From: Holacanthus passer | Taxonomy: Eukaryota; Chordata; Actinopteri; Pomacanthidae | Length of the DNA stretch: 64,000 nt | Assembly (NCBI GenBank): GCA_025331565.1 | Contig: JAFREQ010000106.1 | Span: 1,054,001 to 1,118,000, forward strand | Reading direction: 5' to 3' | Part shown: in pieces, positions 16,776-27,633 of the stretch | Numbering within the stretch: position 1 is the first letter of the stretch | Layout: each line of letters begins with the position of its first letter | Program-made: the position numbers and the translations under genes | Notes under the pieces: generated by a model | The model's input: the letters and a program-made list of their open reading frames with translations, nothing else | Told to the model about the DNA's origin: nothing | The model's database searches: none

Positions 16776-18539
16776 ACTTTCACTTTAATCCAGTAACCTT
16801 ATGACTAACTGGATTTTGGTTTTGGTTACAGCCCACATCTACGTTAATTAGCACTGATGACAGACAGGACGAGAAGCTGCATGTTCTGTTAACAGGTTAA
16901 GTAACAAGCCTCTGTTCAGGGTGGTAGGTGTGTCGTGTTGAAGCTGCTCTGCTTCATTAGCATACCAAAGTGGATTTACAAGTCTTCACTGTAGCTGTCA
17001 GTTTGAAGACCTGATAATGATGGTATGCACATTGAGACGCAGTCATACTAAAAATAAGCTATTGTTTGATGGTTTGCACCAGTGAAGCGCAAACAGATGG
17101 ACACGCACAAAGCTGAATCTATCAAAGCTTAACGGCTTTACGTTCTGCCCTGTGGACTCAAACAGAAGCAGCCGGCGTCACCTTGATGTCAACCTTTGCC
17201 TTGAGTTCAACCGTGACCCTGTGAGGAGTGAGACTATCAAAGTCTTGCCAGCTTGCTGGCAGACTATCCCAGACTTACTGTGGTCAAGTGGGTCAGGTTT
17301 CCCTCCCCTACAGACCGCGCTCAGTCGGATCTCTGTGCTGCATCACGTCCGGGAAGATTCTCGCTGGCTGCAGCCGATGATGACTTTAATGTGTATCGAA
17401 TAGACAGAAGTGGCAGGAGCGCTTGGGTACGGAAAAATCACACTTTACAGTCTCAATACAGCTTCTACCCCAAGATGCTTTGAAGTGTTGCCTCTTAAGA
17501 TAACAGCAGGGGCAAATGAATTTATAGACTAAAGACTAGTAGACTAGTTTAAAGGTGTGTGTAATTTAACTGTTGTATAAATAAAGGTAAGATGAATACA
17601 TCTACAATACAGAATAAAACGGTGTGATGATCATATTGTGTCTGCAAATAGATATAAATATGGAGAACTGCTGCTCCGGTTGATACAGTGACTATCATTT
17701 CCTGTACATCTGCACAGTGTCACTGAGAAGCTCTGATCCAACCAGGCCTCGCATGTCGTCAGGTGGTGGTTTCATAACTGTACAGAAGCTGTGATCCAGA
17801 TCGGGTGTCAGGGCTTTTGGTCTCGGGAGGAAACTCTTTGATGATCCTACATTTTTGAGAAAATACATTGAGTTACTGTGTGTATTTGTGTACTGTGTCT
17901 TGGCTATTTTTTCTCTTCTTCTCTTGTTACACTTTTACTTTTCATCTGTACACGTCACTTGTTGCTTTATGCATTTTAGGAATATTGTGACCTTTTTGGA
18001 AAATATGCTTGTTTGCTTTCTTGCAGAACGAGTGATGGGAAGGTTGATTTCACTCTGTGCAACCTCAGGAAGTCACTGCACCCGGCCTGGAAATAGTCCA
18101 GCACATGAGCCACGTAAAAATCACAGCTTGTCATTTGTGCACCTAAATAATTGAACAAATAAAACACATAGATACTGAATGGACAGAGAGTGTAGATCTT
18201 CTAATATAAGCAATATTTTATATGAAAGTATGATCCAGATCTGATCAGAATGCTTCACCTACTTTGACCCTGACATGATAAGTGTGCAAAAATAAATATG
18301 CAAAAATAAAATGTAAACCTTCTCCACTTTATCTAACTGTTCATAAATGTGTGTGTGGTTTTGTTGCATTTTCTTCTACTTCTTCTTTGAACTCTTACTT
18401 TTGCAAAAAGCATTTTAATGTAAAACATTTTTTTGTTTCACTGTGCTGGATGAACTAAATTATATAATAGTAACATATATGGGCTTTATTATGTTTCCTC
18501 TGCAAAACGCATCAAACTCCCCCCCTCTTCCCTCATCTT

Positions 18540-18716
18540 CCAGAAAGCACTGCGCCTACACTTCCCATGATGCTCTGGGGGGCGCGGCAGCAGCTGTGCG
18601 CTCCTGCCCGCAGCCAAGTGATGAGAACAAGCCGAAAGCAGGTACAATGAGAGCGCGCTGACTTCCCCATTTCTGCCGCTCCCCGCGCGAGACATGCCCA
18701 GATCTGTGGAGTAGAG
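18540..18716 (+). promoter_or_regulatory. samd12: samd12 promoter / 5' UTR region
   Basis: This locally GC-richer, CpG-containing block precedes the samd12 start codon and has no TATA box. A ZNF143/SBS-like element (acacttcccatgatgct) lies at about 18558-18574, followed by cagcagctg and ggggggcgcgg stretches. The layout fits a TATA-less broad promoter. The exact transcription start is not determinable from sequence. Confidence 0.5.
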
Positions 18717-18729
18717 ATGGCCGTGGAAG
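18717..18729 (+). CDS. samd12: SAMD12 coding exon 1 (13 nt, MAVE)
   Basis: ATG GCC GTG GAA G is followed by a gtaaga donor (phase 1). The split Ala codon is completed at 37075, giving MAVEAVHCNL, closely similar to the start I recall for mammalian SAMD12 (MAVEALHCGL). No upstream in-frame start is needed. The exon is too short to be found by open-frame scanning and is supported by junction phase and the protein match. It opens an 18.3-kb intron. Confidence 0.88.
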
Positions 18730-20779
18730 GTAAGACCCCCCTCCCTCCCACCCCGGTGGGATGTGCATGATTCCTGTCCCCTCAGAGAGACACCACACAT
18801 TATTATTATTAGCCTCCAGGATGGCTGGAGCTGCACGGAGTGAATGGCACAGTCGGGTCAGCTGTGAGAGCCTGTGATTGGGTGATGGTGCGGCATTAGG
18901 CTCACACTCCTGATCATCATTATCGTGATCACCCCGATGTTCACATCTCTTGCATTCAGCGTCCTGGTGCAGGATCCGAGCCTTTAAAGACTCGTACAGA
19001 CGCGCAGCCTCTCTCTGTTTTCACACCGCTGCCGTGCGCGCAAGGCTGGTTAACAGGTCTGCAGCCGAGGAGCGTGCACTTCCACCGCACGATCACCTCC
19101 TGCCTCCTCTGCGAGAAGCCCACAGACCCACACAGGATGAGATTTTAAATCCGGGAGTGTTATTTTTTGACATTTGAATCTAGTCTTTGAGGGAATATCC
19201 GCCGGGTTGTTGCGCAACAGAGCGCCCTCTGTGCGCCTTTTCTTCCACCACAGCTGCTCTGCTCGTGTGGCAGCAGGTGGTGTCACATGTGGATTGATTG
19301 TCAGTAAACAGGCAAGGTGCTCCAGAGGTGTCAGTGATGCTGGGCCAGTCTCCTCACCTTATCGGAGGCATCTTGTGGATCCAGAATCCAATGAGAGGTA
19401 GGTTGGATGGGAGGGAGGAAGGAGGGAGGAAGGAGGGGGGAGGAGGTCACATGCATGCAGTGGGACTGGCTGTCTCCCTCCAGCTTTTCCTCACAGTCCA
19501 GTGTGTGTTGGCCCATGCAGGTATGATTGGTATGCATAGATACCAGAGAGCGGGTTCATCTCTGACAGCCACATGTTTGACCTCCAGGACCTCTTAGATT
19601 CACACAAGTGGGCTTTTTATATTTATATGATAGCACAGATTAAAGGACAGGAAAAGCTGCATGCAGAGAGTTATTGTCGCTTCGTGTGTTTTCCCATGTT
19701 AAAGACCCAAAAATAGACACATGTGAAACAACAGTTTTTTGCAGAATTGAATTCCAGAGTCTCATTCTCTTGATATTTCAGTGCAACTCTTGGACTGTGG
19801 TTGTTTTGGCTCTGGACTCATTCTTCTCTCACTTGGCTTTAAATCATAGCCAAGTGAAATAGGAAATGTTCAACTTGAGGCCCACATGAAAGCTTCCCTG
19901 GAGGCCTTCAACAACATCGTCTCTCTATCTCTGCTTCCTGAGATCAAGAAATATCTTGGACAAGCTGTGCCCTTCTTGCTCAGCTTCTTTACGGTGCCGA
20001 CAGCTGACCCGCAGGTGTAAAGCTTCAAATATAATGTGTCTTAAATGATCTACGGCTGCTCCAGTCCAGCAGATGCCCCCGTATAGTTTCATTCATGCAT
20101 CTCTTGAGATTGGTCTTTCAAAGCAGTAAAGAGGAAGCCGCCTGCAGATGCACACTTTGTTCCACAGCTGAATGGTTTATCCACTTCTATGCTTCTCTTC
20201 ATCCCAGTCTTTTCTTTTCTTATCTTGGCTAACACAGATGAATATTTTAACAGCATGTACTTGTTAGATGTAACAGTTGTGGAGCAACTTAATGCATGAA
20301 ATTTTAAAATTATTCTTTGTTTTCATCTAACAATTTCTCATAGATTCATATTTCTGTCTTGCAAAATTAGTGCTGTAAGATGCCAGAGATGCAGCAGCAG
20401 TAGAATCCAATATTTGAAAGCTTTTCTTTTTCATTGATGCAGAAACACAAAGTGTGAAATGCAGCGTCGATACAATTTGTGATTCAGTCGAAACAGCTAC
20501 AGGACGACTCAGTCGCGAGTCACCGACTTGTGTCATTGAGAGATGAATTATGAGTCACGTACCCCGTCCGCCGAAGCTGCTACAACTAATACGTCTGACA
20601 GAATTAGGGAGAAAACCTGCACTTCGAAACACTCAAGGTCAGATCGGATTTTGCTCGAGCAGCCAAAACATCCTGTGCTGTGGCTGAAATACAATCCTTC
20701 CTCCTCGAAGGCAGCGATGATGCCTCACAGGGGAAAGCTGAAAGTTACCGAGCACATTCACTCAAGGACTGGACTCGTC

Positions 20780-21372
20780 CTGAAGTACTTTACTCGACTG
20801 TTTTCATTTTCTGCTGCTTTAAACTTCTACTCTGCCACATTTCAGAGTGCTTACTTTCCAGATTTAGATTTTGCTTACATTCCTACAAAGAGCTTAAAAT
20901 ACACATAACATGCAGAACAGTGTCTGTTTGGAGCCTCGTCGTGTTTCAGGTATCTATGAGTTGTCATGGTTTTGTTTCAGTAACTGTTCAAAGAGGTCAG
21001 ATGATCCAACATTGTGCAAAAAAGCAAATAGTCAGTCAAAAAAATGTATGAATTAATGTAGTATTTTTTCTTTTGTGACCTTTTAATTGTCTCACGACCG
21101 CTCAGATTTATCTCGTGACCCTTTGAGGGGCCCGACCTGTAGGTCATGAACGCTGAGATATTAACAACATAATGATATGATATTTCACTCACAGGGGCCA
21201 TTTTCAGCCAAACAATCATTTTTAGTTTGAATACTTTAAATAGTAAGTTTGCTTCTAATCATTCTGACCTGTGACTGTAGTAGGATTTTCTAAGGACTTT
21301 TTCTTGTAATGGAGTATTTTTACTTTGTTGATACTTTTGAGTAAAGGATCTGAATACTTCTTTTAACACTGA
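20780..21372 (+). repeat. Degraded dispersed repeat (tggtggaaagtac family)
   Basis: The left part reads tcctgaagtactttactcga, ttcattttctgctgctttaa and cttctactctgccacatttc. The right part reads tgtaatggagtatttttact, ttgagtaaaggatctgaata and cttcttttaacactg, the typical terminus. The middle is diverged or interrupted. Confidence 0.55.
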
Positions 21373-21472
21373 TTGATCTAAATTTACAAGTTGCTCTTTG
21401 GTTAGAAAGCATTTAATGACTGGACAATCAAATAATCTTTTCAAGACGTAAAATCAATTTCTTTGGTTGCAG

Positions 21473-21538
21473 CTTCTCAAATATGATAGTACCTAGAGGT
21501 AACTATTGTTACCTCTAGGTACTATCATATTTGAGAAG
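21473..21538. repeat. Perfect palindrome, 31-bp arms, 4-nt loop
   Basis: The left arm 21473-21503 begins cttctcaaatatgatagtac. The right arm 21508-21538 is its exact reverse complement and ends gtactatcatatttgagaag. The loop is tatt (21504-21507). A second, shorter hairpin follows at 21549-21570 (agaggtaac, loop aata, gttacctct), repeating the centre of the first in inverted form. No transposon termini or target duplication are apparent. Confidence 0.9.
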
Positions 21539-24500
21539 TTAATAGTTAGAGGTAACAATAGTTACCTCTGGGTACTTTTTTCACTAATTTTCCATTACAT
21601 TTATAGATTTAATAGTTTGCATAATTAGTCAAAAGAGAAACACCAGATTAATTGTACATGAAATTTACATGATGCAATGAAACTAACATCAGAATACAAA
21701 ATTAAAAAACCTGTACATGCATGTCGAGTATCCTCTGTGTGTTTGTGTTGCGTTTCCATCCTCCCTCTAAGATGATACTTACTGATTAGTTTGCATAGAG
21801 CAAACTGATCTCCATGTTTAAATGTGCCACAGTTAGCTAAAAAGTCCTGGATCTAATTAAAGCTGGTTTTGTTTATTTCTCTGCGGTACCAGCGAATCTG
21901 TCTCCGCGGACCGGACACAGCTCGCTGCAGCGCCATCACTTTTAATTTAAGACGTGACGTTTGAGAGAAATCACAACAAACTCTGCAGTGTCACTGTTTT
22001 CTGCTCCAGTGCTCCACCAACCCCTCGAAGACGCAGAATATAGGTCAAGTATTTAATAATTCATAACACATGAGAAGACAATAAGCTCTTTGAGAAACTA
22101 GCACTTTGGAGAGCGTCTCCCCCCATTTTAAGCACTTTCACTTCGCCGTGTTGGCACATTCAGTCGGTGCAAGACGACAAAAAGCTCCAAATTTCTGCAA
22201 AGCTGTGTGCTGATAACACTTCAAGCTGGCAGGAAGTTTGATTTCCACTCGAGGGAATGATTTAATCAGGTTCCATATTTAGTATTAAAATTCAGTAATA
22301 GCGGCTTTTAGTTCAAAATCTACAACATAATCTGTTTAAGGAGCAACATCTGTTTTTGTAAAAATGAATACCTCGTCGCAGGCTCTCTGGAAGTCTGGCC
22401 TGGAAATCAAACGCTTGAATAAGACGTTGCACCGGTGTGTCAGAGAATGTTTTCTCTGACGCAGCTCTCATACCTGCAAGAGGTGTAAGACACGAGTCTG
22501 GAGGATGGTTGCATCATGTTATAGGGGAAATGTGATGCCCTCTTTGAGACGGATTACATCACCAGGCAGCCAAAGTTACAAATACAGGTTCATCACTTTT
22601 TAATAGCACCAACCAGGCACTCGACAAAGACGACTGTTGATCATTCATTGTTGTGTGTAGGAGACAACATGGTCTCTAGTGCTGTTGTCTCATAAGAGCT
22701 CATATGGACAGAGTCATGACGTAAGGACTGATCATATATTCAGCCGTGTTATAGGAAAAGAATAAATGACGTTTGTGATGAAAGTCAGTAGTTGTAGAGA
22801 GGATGAGGATGCAGTACTGTTTAAATATGGAGATAACAGTCTCTCCTGGAGGACATTCGCAGCTTGAGAAGAGACAGAAATGCTGGAGAGACGAGTTCAA
22901 ACCTCGGCTCCTTTCCTGGGTCTGAAGTGAGTTTGAATGTCAGATGGTTGGAAAGTTCCAGGATTGGTCGGACGCAGCCTTCCTGCTAATCCAATATTGT
23001 AAAGGTGTTCATCAGCAGTTCTGATGGAGCACGCTGGCTGTCTTAAGACCAACAATAGCATTATGTCAAAAAAGGCAGCCGCCTCCTCCTCCGCTATCCA
23101 AAGCCATCTCTCTCAATCAACAATCAAATGAGCCTGCATTGCCTTGTAGCATTATGTTAATTTGACTGTTTACTTTGAAAATGTCGGGAGAGATGAGCAA
23201 ATTATTCCTGCTGTGATAACTTTAAAGAGTTGCCTCAAAGGGGAATAACATACCACACACACTCACACAGCCTCATGGTTTTTGTGCTATTTGTGATCTG
23301 TTGTGGATTTTCACCTTTATTGGAGAGATGACAGCACAGAAGCAAACAGGACACACAGAGAGAGAGAGGTGTGACATGCAACAATCAGAAATGTTATACA
23401 TCCTCATCAGTGGGTCACCAGCACACAGGCTATAAAAAGGCCGCCTGACCTCATGGCATTAAAGAAAAGCATATAGGCAAACATAAACATGTGACAGAAC
23501 TGTGTAAATAATGTAAATACATTTGCAAATGCACGAGCTGGACCTCGTGTCCGGCCATGTTTACCCCTGTGGCCGTGGTTGTTCATTTCACTCCTTCTCC
23601 CTCTCGCCTCTGTGCATCAAGCCTCCTTGATATGTCCTGCCCTGCTCTGCCTGCCTGTGCACCCATTCAGAAAACTCATTTCAAATCCATCCCCGGGATC
23701 CGGCTCAGGAATAGAATCAGGAGAATAAACATGTTTATTTGAGCCGGTGGAATAGGATTACATCTTTAGTCGAGTTGATCAGGAGCCGCGACGGCAAAAA
23801 GGAGCGTCGTCCCAACCTTGCTCAGCAGGAAATGGGATTAAGATGACAGGAGATGGAGGAAATGTCACAGCAGAGCGGTGTTGTGTAATCATCCCTTGGG
23901 TGGACCGACAGCCATCTTTGATGCACCACGCTAAAGTGCTGCTGTGTGGAATTTAGAATGAGAGTGAAGCAGGAAATAAAAATAGAAATAAAAGTAGTAG
24001 TTGTCCTTTTGCGATGTCAGTAATCACATATTAGACTCTGATCAACCTCGTACCTGAGAGACAATCTGTCCAACAAATGTCAGGAGTTCACTCACTACAT
24101 CTCTATCTGGTCTGTCTCTGGCCTGAGCTTCGACCGGCTCGGCTCAGCTCGCTTCTCCGTGTCCGACTGTCAGCTTGAGAGAAAAGAAGCCAATAGAGTC
24201 CGATGCTCTGCTGGATAAACCTGACAGAAGCTTTGTTTTCAGGCAGAAAGTGTGGGAACGGACTCAGAAATACCAAGAGAGCTGACGCACAGGCAGCAAA
24301 ACAAAACCACAGAGCAATAAATCTAATGTTGAGCGGAATGCATGAGTAAGCTTTTGTCACTTCTGGTGTGTTTGTTTTCTTGTTTGGTGTGTTACTGTGT
24401 CAAAGACGTAGACCCTGAAACCAGAAGCCTTTTTCACAGCTGACTGAAAATGTCTTTTGTGCAAAAGGCCTAATAGTGGATTAAATTTTTATTTGTCATT

Positions 24501-25182
24501 TTTAAAGCAAAAGTGCTTCTCGTATCTGAGTTGTGCACGTCTTCTGTGGTTGTAAACTGAATATATTTTGGTTTGGACTGTTGGTGGGAAATATCAAGAC
24601 GTTTGCAGACGTCATCTTGGGCTCTGGGAAATTGCAATAGGCATTTTTCACTATTTTATAACATTTCTGACAGACTAAATGATAAGTTGCTTTATCGTGA
24701 AAATACTCTTTAAACTAGTCAAGACTAAGATTAGTCAGTTTCAGCTGTACAAGATGTATTTTTAGGCATAAACAAAATTCTGATTTCATGACAACGCTTG
24801 ACCGAGGGCAGTTTATTGACCTTTATGGGAATAGTTTGACATTCTGGGAATTAAGCTTTCTGAGAGTTAGATAAGAAGATACCACTCTTATGTCTAAGAA
24901 GAAGCAAGTAGCCCCTTTTATAGTTACAATTTATGTATGCATGAAACAAACAAGATATAATTTGTGATATCTGATATGAGAGTTGTTTTTTTTTTAATGG
25001 CTCCAAAACAATTCATCATTCTTTAATGGAGAAGAATATTACTGCTAATAATTTACAGTCAGTTCAGTCCAAGTCAGCTTGAGGTAATTGGTACTTGATC
25101 TGGAAACCTCCTGTAATTTAGAGCAGATTCAGATATCTTACATAACCACGGCCCAGAATACTGAGCACAGCCTGGCGGAGAA

Positions 25183-25201
25183 GACGCTGGGAATTGTAGT
25201 T
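25183..25201 (-). promoter_or_regulatory. ZNF143/SBS-like motif in samd12 intron 1
   Basis: Read on the - strand, the sequence actacaattcccagcgtc matches the first 15 bases of the ZNF143 (STAF, THAP11-associated) consensus actacaattcccag-atgc. Such sites usually mark promoters. Here there is no recognised gene start, so function is an inference. Confidence 0.45.
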
Positions 25202-26391
25202 ATTTCCATATTCATGTCACACCTGACTTCTCACTGTCTTTGTCAAAGTGTCACCCGCAGCCTCGGGACGCTTTGTGCCTCAATCAGCTTCAATTGTAAA
25301 CCACTTGACACACTTGTACACACTGAAGCACAGTGATGAAAGGTGTAGTTTTTCCACATCTAGATCTGATGAATATGCATATGAGCGAAGGCTTAATGGC
25401 GAGAGGAGTTTAGATTTGTGTTGTCTGTGCAAATTCTCAGCATCCGACCTCTGTTTAGCACTTTTTTTAATGCACTGCAACATAAACCTGGCTGACGGCG
25501 CAGGTCCTTGTCTGTGTCACCAAACAGGACAGAACAAAATCTACTGTACGCAGCAGCTTTATCGACCTTCGTGAAGTATGCATCAGACAGATTAAACTCT
25601 GGGGAAGAGATAAATATCGCTCCAGTCATCCATCGATCATGTCGCCGTTGTAAAGCACTTCCGGCCTTTCGTGCGTCTCTGTTCTCTCTCGCAAAAACGA
25701 CGACCTTTTGTGCTTTTTTTTTTGTGAATATTCTGCACCATTTGGCACCCCGCTGTGTCAAGTGCAGAAAGTTGGCGGCGTGTCAGCTCCGGTCGCTGAT
25801 GACCGTGAAGTTTCTCCGGGCTCTGTTCTGCTGACTGATTGAAGCTGCAGATCTGAGACGGTTTGTGTGTCACTGAGTGGGCACAGATGGAGGGAGTCAG
25901 TGTCAGGTGAAGGCAGACATTATGTGGCATAGTGTAGCAGTGCTGCAGAGCTTATTTTTCTGACGTCTTTTAAGGTGGAGCACACACTTATATAGAGTGT
26001 AATTTGCTGTATTAGAGGGTGCACAGCTGTCAAGAAAGGCCATTCAAGAAGAGCTATGTCAAGTTGGGATGCAATCTGATATCAAGCATCATCCAGTACA
26101 AACAGCTGGATAACAGTCTGGAAAATACTGGACCAAAAAGAGTTAATTGTAATTGTTGTAATGTTTGTGTTTTGAGGGGTGGTGACAGCAGATTACAGCC
26201 AATTGCAGCACTGCTAGTTTAATCAGGCACTTCAAGAAAAACAGTGTGAAGGGGTGAAATGAGCTCCGAGCTCAGTCGTAATGTTTGTGTTTGTAGTTTG
26301 AAGCACAAGATGGATGCAGTAATCACTCGAGTGTCTTCATATGATTCATGTATTGAGAATATTATCTGTGATACTGAGGAACTTGTAATGG

Positions 26392-26660
26392 TTCAGTAAA
26401 ACACCATGAGGACTCAAATGCATGAGGCAAAAAAGTTAACGTAAAAGCAGAGTTTGCTGTGTCGATTGGTCAAAACAAAAGCAGGGCTCAGCAGCAGACA
26501 GGCCGTCAGAACAGAAAGGGCAAAGCAGGCAGGTGGAAACTCCGCAAAGACACAAAAGGTCAAGTCAGACCAGGCGGGAAGAAGACGGCTGCACTGCTCA
26601 AGCTGAGCAGCCTGATAGACGATCTGGCAGGGAAACGAGGAGGCAAAATAAGGCTGAATC
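26392..26660 (-). repeat. Dispersed repeat remnant (gaggacncaaatgca terminus)
   Basis: It begins catgaggactcaaatgcatg and continues through A- and G-rich sequence with acgatctggcagggaaac, a pattern recalled from a common fish repeat. The reverse complement of the terminus matches the end of the piece near 2760-2780. The open frames across it are by-products. Confidence 0.35.
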
Positions 26661-27615
26661 CAAATTTCTGGGCTTGCAGATTTTGCAGATTCTAGGAGTT
26701 AATGGAAGTGTTCCTGGGAGGTCTGTGAGAAAAAACCCCCACAATTCATCAACTCCACAGGGGGCCTCAGGTGGACTTTCTGGGAGAGAGTCTGTTTGTG
26801 GTGCAGAGTTCGCTGGGAAGATTACTCATAGTTAATAGCAATATGGATGTGATGGTTATGTAACTTTTTTTAATTGTAACTTTATTGATGTAGTGAGGTT
26901 TGATATTGCATTTATTCTTATAAAGTTAGACAGGAGAAAGTTGCTTGAAGTGAAAAATTTCAATTCATATCCTGGTCTGAGGTCCCATCGTAGCAGATTT
27001 CATCCCGTCCAGCAGCTTTGCAGACTCGACGTGGCAGAGGTCTGGGAGGGTTCAGCCTTACTGTCTGGAGGTGGATAGAGGTGTTTGAGAGCAGGTACTC
27101 AGGTGGGTGTGGATTTCAGATGAGATTGTCTGATGGGCGCTGCAGAGGAGGGAGCGAAAACAGCACGAGTTGATTGATTGATTTCGCAACGATATTGTAG
27201 TTCTTAAACGTTCATAATTATTGACCCTCTGTAGTTGTTAAAGCCGGTGATGCAAACTTTGCTGTGGAAAATAGGTGAAAAGTTCAAAAGAGCCAGAGAA
27301 ATCCTAAACTTTCCACTTCATGTGCAGCAGTTGCCAAATTGAGGAAGTTTGCGTCTCTTATCAAATATTTATAGACGTTACTCGGCTCTAAATTAAAACA
27401 ATCTATTTTGGTCGTCCTTTCACTGTGGGCCTTTGAAGCCGAGCACGTTAGCAGCTTTATGCCTGGGATACATGCTTCACGGCGAGCCAAAGTGAACCGC
27501 AGTTATATTTAGCTCATGTGTGTTTGTGCAGTAAAGTGGGTCATTTCACTCCGTCTTTTTCTTTCTGGCTCCGTCTCTCTGACTCATTTTTGACTGTCTT
27601 TCGCATTCTCACTTT

Positions 27616-27633
27616 CTCTCTCTCTCTCTCTCT
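27616..27633. repeat. (CT)n microsatellite
   Basis: Uninterrupted CT dinucleotides lie in a longer pyrimidine-rich block (27540-27740) that also has T runs of 9 and 18 bases. Confidence 0.9.

Larger units (their letters stand above)
15006..18480. other. Intergenic region between lectin cluster and samd12
   Basis: No gene is recognised. The stretch holds MITE fragments (15533-15760, 15983-16340, 16641-16775), a duplicated genomic segment (16345-16655) and a piece of the ttagcttagcat-family repeat (17980-18165). An open frame at 17152-17403 shows no known similarity and no splice or promoter context. Confidence 0.6.

Noticed and set aside
17152..17403. 83-aa open frame between the lectin cluster and samd12
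   Set aside because: There is no similarity to known proteins, no convincing splice sites and an overlapping frame of equal length.
21473..21538. Palindrome as a microRNA precursor
   Set aside because: Perfect long pairing with a 4-nt loop is unlike typical animal pre-miRNAs, which have bulges and larger loops; a replication-derived palindrome is more likely.
26459..26835. Basic open frames (MSIGQNKSRAQ..., METPQRHKRSS...)
   Set aside because: They lie in a dispersed repeat remnant with a recognisable terminus.
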